Source: Aequorivita aquimaris
Lineage (GTDB): Bacteria; Bacteroidota; Bacteroidia; Flavobacteriales; Flavobacteriaceae
Reading direction: 5' to 3'
DNA: 64,000 bases
Assembly: GCF_001573155.1 (NCBI RefSeq)
Contig: NZ_JRWG01000005.1
Location: 1-64,000, forward strand
Made by a program: the position numbers and the translations under genes. Positions 58,764 to 64,000 of the stretch are shown piece after piece (the stretch's first letter is position 1; every line of letters begins with the position of its first letter). The notes under the pieces were generated by a model. It was not told where the DNA came from and made no database searches. It was given only the letters and a program-made list of their open reading frames with translations.

Positions 58764-59680
58764 TAATATTTAAATTTGAATCCTGCCCTAAAATAAGGGG
58801 AATTTTCCGTATTTATCTTATAGATTTTTTTTCCATCGCCATCTTCCAACCTAAAGTCATTGTAAACCGAATGCGCTGCATAGCCGTAAAAAAGGAGGTG
58901 GTCTGTAAAGAAATGTTCGTAGCCCAATCCAACAAGACCAATTGTCATCTGGATACTTTCCGCCAGTTTTGCTTCTGAATTTTGATCGGAAATAGGAACA
59001 AAATTCTGCTGTATGTTGGCATACACATTATCTAACGTTAAAAAGGCCTGGAGTGCGTCTTTGTGGGTATCATTTAAATAATGGCGCACATTTGTTTTCG
59101 GCACACCCAAGGTATAGGTCCAATTGGGATGGAACTCTTTGTAATAATTCAGAATGGGCAATGGGTACCATCTACCAGGTGTAGTTGAATAGGTAAGACC
59201 TGCAATAAAACGATATGGCTTTTTGCCTTCTTCAGGATTTTTCTTTTTATCCTTTATGGCGTAAGCTCCCACTTCATAAATAAAGTCATCGCTTACCAAA
59301 CTGCCTTCAAAGTCACTTTGAATTTTTACGCCTCCCTTGACCCCAAAGCGCCAATCATCGTTTTGTTTCCAAACATAACCTAGATAGGCGTCCATTTGTT
59401 GGGTGGAGGTTACTATGTTATCATTAAAAGCAAATACATCTTCCGTATCCTCAATATTTACATCTACATATCTATATTCCAGCCCCACAACAAATATCTT
59501 TTTCCTTTCTTTATCCAAAGGAATTGGTACTTGTACTAAGGCGCGATAGCGATTGATTGAGTTGTCTGATTTTGAAAAAGGCAATGCTAGATATTCTACT
59601 CGTGCCAAATCTGTAGTTTGGGCCGATATACCAAAAGCAAATAGCAAAATGCAGACGGTTATAAATGATTTTCTTTTCAT
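58763..59680 (-). CDS. Outer-membrane beta-barrel protein (DUF6268-like)
   Basis: This 305-aa exported protein has a signal peptide (SFITVCILLFAFGISAQ). The mature chain is a series of amphipathic strands (LVQVPIPLDKERKKIFVVGLE, AYLGYVWKQNDDWRFGVKGG, YFRAGFKFKY at the end with a terminal aromatic), as expected for a beta-barrel. It resembles Bacteroidetes DUF6268 proteins, whose role is unknown. Its stop overlaps the start of the NtrC-type regulator, and the NatAB genes lie upstream on the same strand. Confidence 0.72.
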   Translation of the reverse strand: MKRKSFITVCILLFAFGISAQTTDLARVEYLALPFSKSDNSINRYRALVQVPIPLDKERKKIFVVGLEYRYVDVNIEDTEDVFAFNDNIVTSTQQMDAYLGYVWKQNDDWRFGVKGGVKIQSDFEGSLVSDDFIYEVGAYAIKDKKKNPEEGKKPYRFIAGLTYSTTPGRWYPLPILNYYKEFHPNWTYTLGVPKTNVRHYLNDTHKDALQAFLTLDNVYANIQQNFVPISDQNSEAKLAESIQMTIGLVGLGYEHFFTDHLLFYGYAAHSVYNDFRLEDGDGKKIYKINTENSPYFRAGFKFKY

Positions 59681-59734
59681 AATTTTTCTTTTTTAATATT
59701 TCCGAATGCATAGCAACATTCGTAATACTTTCTG

Positions 59735-61042
59735 TTAATATTTAAGCCACTTAAAAATTTCCTTATAAGTAGGCTTCTTTCCATACATTAAGATACCTAC
59801 CCTATAAATTTTGGCCGCAAACCAAACCATAGCAATAAAGCTTGCGAACAGGATAAGTACAGAAATAATCTGTTGCCAAAGTGGCACCCCAAAAGGAATA
59901 CGCATGAGCATTACCACGGGCGAAGTAAAGGGAATGTATGAAAAAACTTGTGAAACCGTTCCGTGCGGATTATCAATAACAGTGAAAAAACCTACATAGA
60001 CTGCCAGTATTAAAGGCATTAATATAGGCATCATAAATTGTTGGGTATCGGTCTCACTATCAACTGCGGCACCCACCGAAGCGTATAGGGAGGCGTAAAG
60101 CAAGTAACCGCCAACAAAAAAGAGGATGAACATAATTATCAAATTGGTAATGGGGAGATTATTGATCTCCATCATAACATCCTGCAAAATCTGCTGCGTG
60201 CCACCGTTGACACTATTATCCAAAACTTGTTGGGATGGTGTAGCTGAAGCGGGATCAATTCCGAAAATAGAGGTTACAACGGTCATTAAAACCAGAATAA
60301 GCACCACCCAGACTACAAACTGTGTAATTCCGGCAAGCGTGGTTCCGAAGATTTTTCCAAGAAGCAGTAACCTCGGTTTTACTGATGAAATAATAACTTC
60401 AATCACACGGCTGGTTTTTTCTTCGATTACGCTGCGCATAATCATATTACCATAAATAATGATAAACATGAACAATAGATACCCTGCAAGACCTCCAAAG
60501 ATTAATTTTAAACCGGAGCCCAGTTTTGATGTTTCTTTCCCTTTAAAAGTTTCTTGATTGGCACTTATATTTATGTGAAGATTTTTAATGGTTTCTGAAT
60601 CAATTCCTGCTTCCTTAAGTTTTAGCGTGTTTACTTTATTCTCGAGTAAATCATTTATATCGCCCATCAAGGAAAGCGAGGGGGAATCTTCGGAATAAAA
60701 AGTTATTTCTTTTGAAAGATCCTCAAGTCTGTCAATTTTCGGAATATACAACAAACCGTAAACCTCCTCTTTTTCAGCTTCTTCCTTTGCATTCTGTAGT
60801 GTAGTTTCGCCCAAGAGCTTATACTGCAAATGCGGAGAGCTGTTGAATTCATCCTTAAATAGACCGCTTTCGTCCAAAACCGAAATCTTGCGAACCGTAT
60901 CGTTATTTAGGCTGGACAAATAGGCGACTAATGCAAAGATACCCACAAAAATAAGTGGGCTTAAAAAAGTCATAATAATGAACGACTTGTTGCGTACCTT
61001 GGTGAGGTATTCCCTTTTTATGATGAGCGGTAGATGATTCAT
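59735..61042 (-). CDS. ABC-2 type exporter permease (NatB-like)
   Basis: This 435-aa permease has one N-terminal helix (IMTFLSPLIFVGIFALVAY), a large extracytoplasmic domain (about 45-170) and five or six C-terminal helices, the NatB/YhaP layout. VIEEKTSRVIEVIISSVKPRLLLLGKIFG is the conserved cytoplasmic coupling loop. It pairs with the ATPase encoded 7 bp upstream. The substrate is unknown; Na+ export is the namesake function but not shown. The start at ATG 61042 is preferred over the open frame extending to 61108, which overlaps the ATPase gene. Confidence 0.87.
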   Translation of the reverse strand: MNHLPLIIKREYLTKVRNKSFIIMTFLSPLIFVGIFALVAYLSSLNNDTVRKISVLDESGLFKDEFNSSPHLQYKLLGETTLQNAKEEAEKEEVYGLLYIPKIDRLEDLSKEITFYSEDSPSLSLMGDINDLLENKVNTLKLKEAGIDSETIKNLHINISANQETFKGKETSKLGSGLKLIFGGLAGYLLFMFIIIYGNMIMRSVIEEKTSRVIEVIISSVKPRLLLLGKIFGTTLAGITQFVVWVVLILVLMTVVTSIFGIDPASATPSQQVLDNSVNGGTQQILQDVMMEINNLPITNLIIMFILFFVGGYLLYASLYASVGAAVDSETDTQQFMMPILMPLILAVYVGFFTVIDNPHGTVSQVFSYIPFTSPVVMLMRIPFGVPLWQQIISVLILFASFIAMVWFAAKIYRVGILMYGKKPTYKEIFKWLKY

Positions 61043-61049
61043 TTCTGGG

Positions 61050-61976
61050 TTAGTTTTTTTGGATGGTTTCAATAAAAATATCGCTGGCAGAAGGTACAAC
61101 CTCAACAAAATGGGTGAGTTGCCCCAAGGAAGTCAAGTAACTTACAAAGTCATTAGACGATACCGAATCCGGTATTCTTACCTTGTATTGCAGCTCGTTA
61201 TTTATACTTTTAAAGGTTGCCGGCGAAATTTCAAATTTATCCTTTAGCATCGCAGTGGTTGAGGCGTGGTCCTGGGTGATTAAACCAATTTCAAAAGTGT
61301 TGTTTTTATATTGGCGCTTAATATCAATCAATTTACCATCGAGTATTTTATTCGATTTGTGAATCAAAGCAATATGGTCGCACATTTCCTCAACAGATTC
61401 CATACGGTGGGTGGAGAAAATGACGGTGGCACCCTCGTCCCGCAGCTTTAGAATTTCATCTTTTATGAGATTGGCATTTATGGGATCAAAGCCGCTGAAA
61501 GGTTCGTCAAAAATCAACAGTTTTGGTTTGTGGAGAACCGTTACCACAAATTGGATTTTCTGTGCCATTCCCTTTGATAGTTCCTGTATTTTTTTATCCC
61601 ACCAATCGCCGATTTCCAAACGGTCAAACCAATATTTCAGCCGTTCCTTGGCTTCCTGTTTTGAAAGTCCCTTAAGCTGGGCCAGATATAGGGCTTGTTC
61701 CCCAACTTTCATAGATTTATAGAGGCCGCGCTCTTCGGGCAAATAGCCAATGTACTTTATATGGTGGGGTTGGAGCGGCTCCCCATCCAGAATAACCGAA
61801 CCGGTATCGGGCATGGTAATTTGGTTTATGATTCTGATCAAGGTTGTTTTTCCGGCACCATTGGGGCCCAATAGTCCAAATATGCTTCCTTTCTCTACCT
61901 CTATGGATGCGTTGTTGAGCGCTTTATAACCCCCATAGGTTTTGGAAACATTGTTGACCACTAAAAGTTTTTCCAT
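61050..61976 (-). CDS. ABC exporter ATP-binding protein (NatA-like)
   Basis: This 308-aa ATPase has Walker A LLGPNGAGKTTLIRII (about 33-48). The signature LSKGMAQKIQFVVTV has K in place of the usual G-G, as is common in NatA/DrrA types. Walker B is LLIFDEPFSGFDP, with the switch His in STHRM. About 90 residues of the C-terminal regulatory part follow. It begins the operon that continues with NatB, the beta-barrel gene and the NtrC-type regulator. Confidence 0.9.
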   Translation of the reverse strand: MEKLLVVNNVSKTYGGYKALNNASIEVEKGSIFGLLGPNGAGKTTLIRIINQITMPDTGSVILDGEPLQPHHIKYIGYLPEERGLYKSMKVGEQALYLAQLKGLSKQEAKERLKYWFDRLEIGDWWDKKIQELSKGMAQKIQFVVTVLHKPKLLIFDEPFSGFDPINANLIKDEILKLRDEGATVIFSTHRMESVEEMCDHIALIHKSNKILDGKLIDIKRQYKNNTFEIGLITQDHASTTAMLKDKFEISPATFKSINNELQYKVRIPDSVSSNDFVSYLTSLGQLTHFVEVVPSASDIFIETIQKN

Positions 61977-62106
61977 GAATTTAATTTGAAGAATGTAAAT
62001 ATATTGATTTGACCGTGAAGCATTATAACTATTAAGAGTATTTTAAGTGAATGGCACGACTATTACAATTGTTAATAGTGGTAAAATAAACCTTATAAAA
62101 GCAAAA

Positions 62107-62135
62107 CCCACCCAAAAACGAAATTCTTGGGTGGG
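62107..62135 (-). terminator. Terminator of the grpE-dnaJ operon
   Basis: CCCACCCAA pairs with TTGGGTGGG across a short loop. On the minus strand a T-rich tail follows. It lies about 90 bp past the dnaJ stop. Confidence 0.75.
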
Positions 62136-62223
62136 AAAAAAATTGCTATGAAAAAGAAAAATTATCACTTCTAAGATGAAGCGACTTTTCAAATATATAT
62201 AAAAATATTTATTTAACGTTTAT

Positions 62224-63333
62224 TTAAGAGAACATATCTTTCACTTTTTCAAAAAATGATTTGTCCTCCTTTTCGGGTTTTGGCTGAAAATGTTCGTCAT
62301 TATTCATTTTTTCGAAAAACTCCCGTTGCTCTTTTGATAAAGATTTTGGAGTCCAAACATTGACATGTACAAGCAAATCTCCTGTTCCGTAACCATTTAT
62401 ACTTGGAATGCCTTTATTTCGAAGTCTCAAAATTTTTCCGCTCTGTGCTCCACTGTCAATTTTGATACGTACTTTTCCTGTAACGGTCTCAATTTCTTTG
62501 GAGGTTCCCAAGGCGGCTTCAGAAAAGCTTATGTATAGATCATAATGTAGATTGTCTCCTTCACGTTGCAATGTTTCGTGGGGCTTCTCTTCAATCGCAA
62601 CCAATAGATCGCCTGCAATTCCATTGCCCGGCGCGTCATTTCCTTTTCCGGATACTTTCAGTTGCATACCATCTACTACACCTGCTGGAATTTTGATAGA
62701 AACTGTTTCTTCAGTAATCAGCATGCCTTCGGCATCTGCATTTGCGGGTTTTGAATCTACAATCTGGCCCAAGCCTCCGCAAGAACTACAGGTAGCCGAA
62801 GTTTGCATACGGCCCAAAATAGTATTTTGAATGCGCGTAACCTGCCCCTGGCCGTTACAGGTGGAACAGGTTTTATAAGTAGTTCCCTTGGCTAATTTTT
62901 TCCGCTTAACCTTTATTTTCTTCTCAACGCCGTTGGCAATTTCTTCTAAAGTTAGTTGCACGCGAATACGCAGGTTGCTTCCTTTAACGGTTCTGCGGCC
63001 ACCGCCACCAAAACCGCCCCCGAAACCACCGCCAAAGGCACCGCCAAAAATATCTCCAAACTGGCTGAAAATATCTTCCATGTTCATGCCACCGCCGCCG
63101 AAGCCGCCGCCTTCAAAGGCACGATGCCCAAACTGGTCATAACGCGAACGTTTATTTGGGTCGCTAAGGACTTCATAAGCTTCGGCAGATTTTTTAAACA
63201 TTGCCTCTGCTTCGTGATCGCCTGGGTTTTTATCGGGATGGTATTGTAGCGCTTTTTTTCGATATGCCTTTTTAATTTCGGCAGCCGTGGCACTTTTTGA
63301 TATTCCTAAAATTTCGTAATAATCTTCCTTCAT
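62224..63333 (-). CDS. dnaJ: Chaperone protein DnaJ lacking zinc centre I
   Basis: This 369-aa Hsp40 has a J domain (about 4-68) with the HPD motif in [11 protein letters not shown], which stimulates DnaK. A Gly/Phe-rich linker follows (about 75-110), with long GGGFGGGF-type strings. The zinc region has only two CxxCxGxG motifs (CSTCNGQG and CSSCGGLG), which align with motifs 2 and 3 of E. coli DnaJ. The positions of motifs 1 and 4 read KGTTYKT and [11 protein letters not shown], so zinc centre I is missing. The C-terminal client-binding domains are normal. The gene lies 1 bp after grpE. Confidence 0.95.
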   Translation of the reverse strand: MKEDYYEILGISKSATAAEIKKAYRKKALQYHPDKNPGDHEAEAMFKKSAEAYEVLSDPNKRSRYDQFGHRAFEGGGFGGGGMNMEDIFSQFGDIFGGAFGGGFGGGFGGGGRRTVKGSNLRIRVQLTLEEIANGVEKKIKVKRKKLAKGTTYKTCSTCNGQGQVTRIQNTILGRMQTSATCSSCGGLGQIVDSKPANADAEGMLITEETVSIKIPAGVVDGMQLKVSGKGNDAPGNGIAGDLLVAIEEKPHETLQREGDNLHYDLYISFSEAALGTSKEIETVTGKVRIKIDSGAQSGKILRLRNKGIPSINGYGTGDLLVHVNVWTPKSLSKEQREFFEKMNNDEHFQPKPEKEDKSFFEKVKDMFS

Positions 63334-63334
63334 A

Positions 63335-63886
63335 TTATTGTCCTATAACCACTTTTGGGTAGCGGATTATCTTGTCGCCCAAAGTATATCCTTTTTCCAC
63401 TACATCTATAATTTTGCCTTTCAGTTTATCTTCGGGTGCTGGAATTTGGGTAATTGCTTCGTGCGAATCTGCATCAAATGCATCACCCGGTTTTACATCC
63501 ATTAAATGAAGTCCCTTAGATTTAAGGGTCTCACGCAGTTTGTTATGAATAAGCTCCACACCCTTGTGAAGACTGTCGTCCTCACTTTTTTCTATTTCTT
63601 TCAAGGCACGCTCAAAGTCGTCCAAAACTGGCAATAAAGAACCAATTACATCGGCACCTGCAGTTTTAAACATATCTACCCGTTCACGGGCAGTACGTTT
63701 TTTGAAATTTTCAAACTCTGCAAAAAGACGAAGATAGCGATCCTTTTCACGCTGAAATTCTTCCTGCAATTCGGCAAGTGCATCGGTTACTTTTTCCTCA
63801 GCGGCTTCTTGTTCACTTATATCCGTTTCGTCAAAACCTACTTCTTCTTCATATTCGGTTTCTTTCATTTTATCTTTTTTGCCCAT
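63335..63886 (-). CDS. grpE: Nucleotide exchange factor GrpE
   Basis: This 183-aa protein releases ADP from DnaK. The acidic N-terminus leads into a long coiled coil ([23 protein letters not shown]). The conserved helix pair ([30 protein letters not shown]) and the C-terminal beta domain ([38 protein letters not shown]) follow. The frame is open to 63934, but the promoter lies inside that extension. The start is therefore set at ATG 63886 ([12 protein letters not shown]). It is the first gene of the grpE-dnaJ operon; no CIRCE element was seen. Confidence 0.94.
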   Translation of the reverse strand: MGKKDKMKETEYEEEVGFDETDISEQEAAEEKVTDALAELQEEFQREKDRYLRLFAEFENFKKRTARERVDMFKTAGADVIGSLLPVLDDFERALKEIEKSEDDSLHKGVELIHNKLRETLKSKGLHLMDVKPGDAFDADSHEAITQIPAPEDKLKGKIIDVVEKGYTLGDKIIRYPKVVIGQ

Positions 63887-63919
63887 AATAGCGTTTCTTT
63901 CAATTTTTTCTGAAGGGAG

Positions 63920-63951
63920 CAAAAGTACTGCCATTTGTTTTAAAATGTCAA
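63920..63951 (-). promoter_or_regulatory. Promoter of grpE-dnaJ (decides the grpE start)
   Basis: On the minus strand TTG (63949-63951), a 21-bp spacer and TACTTTTG (63920-63927) fit the Bacteroidetes consensus. They lie upstream of ATG 63886 but inside the longest open frame, which rules out the upstream start. Confidence 0.7.
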
Positions 63952-64000
63952 AATGTCACAGCATTTTAATTTAATATAACTTTAAGAAAATTCATTTTGT

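Noticed and set aside
63887-63934. 16-residue N-terminal extension of GrpE
   Set aside because: The consensus promoter falls inside it, and the remaining protein starts where GrpE proteins usually do.

Overview
The window looks like chromosomal DNA of a member of the Flavobacteriaceae (Bacteroidetes). The evidence is: promoters of the TTG-N19-21-TAnnTTTG type; a T9SS sorting domain; lipoproteins whose cysteine is followed by acidic residues; a 1119-aa SecA without the usual C-terminal zinc motif; a long-form HU-related protein; and many families typical of this group (DUF4199, DUF2795, DUF6268, DUF1579). The genus cannot be fixed from sequence alone. The run of ten G at position 1 may be a contig end. 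No tRNA, rRNA, CRISPR array, IS transposase or prophage was seen.

Layout. 0.3-0.7 kb: HU-like protein, preceded by four palindromic sites spaced exactly 22 bp apart. 1.0-16.7 kb, almost all on the minus strand: a surface-polysaccharide locus. Read from its promoter end it has Wza-like export lipoprotein, Wzc-like tyrosine autokinase, a repeat-embedded DUF559 nuclease, a TviB/WbpO-like dehydrogenase, a WbpP/TviC-like epimerase, a large secreted fibre-like protein, Wzm/Wzt ABC exporter, polysaccharide pyruvyl transferase and a GT2 glycosyltransferase. 16.9-26.7 kb: housekeeping genes (SRPBCC protein, ABC-F ATPase, methyltransferase, LolD/MacB-type ATPase, PduO-type adenosyltransferase, DUF2795, SecA). 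26.9-29.6 kb: a frameshifted T9SS cargo gene, two lipoproteins and a DUF4199 protein, three of these units ending in near-identical terminators. 29.8-32.4 kb: an ECF sigma / anti-sigma-like / adhesin-like operon. 32.7-43.3 kb: stress protein, Ohr, MeaB, sugar epimerase, a three-gene GT2/LAB_N/GT39 lipid-glycosylation operon, PAP2 phosphatase, MATE and ABC exporters. 43.4-46.7 kb: an AT-rich accessory island with unrecognised genes, cassette-like repeats and a 21-bp minisatellite. 46.9-57.5 kb: membrane protein, PLP-dependent enzyme, membrane patatin, several DUFs, M28 peptidase and PPK2. 57.6-64 kb: NtrC-type regulator coupled to an outer-membrane protein gene, NatAB-type exporter, and grpE-dnaJ.

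The most unusual feature is the repeat content of the intergenic DNA. A DUF559 endonuclease-like gene (12936-13298) is bracketed by inverted C/G-rich hairpin elements. Next to it lies a tandem array of what look like gene-less versions of the same element (units of 111 and 148 bp). This resembles an autonomous element with its non-autonomous derivatives. Solo relatives of the hairpin occur at 5.9, 6.0 and 20.9 kb. Separately, many intergenic regions carry short tandem repeats of exactly 7, 8 or 9 bp with unrelated sequences, most often just upstream of a start codon. A third kind of repeat is a dispersed inverted repeat, one copy of which carries a perfect 20-bp palindrome inserted cleanly into one arm.

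Several genes use GTG or TTG starts, supported by signal peptides, promoter positions or domain alignment. Two start corrections (MATE, GrpE) rest on promoters that lie inside the longest reading frame.
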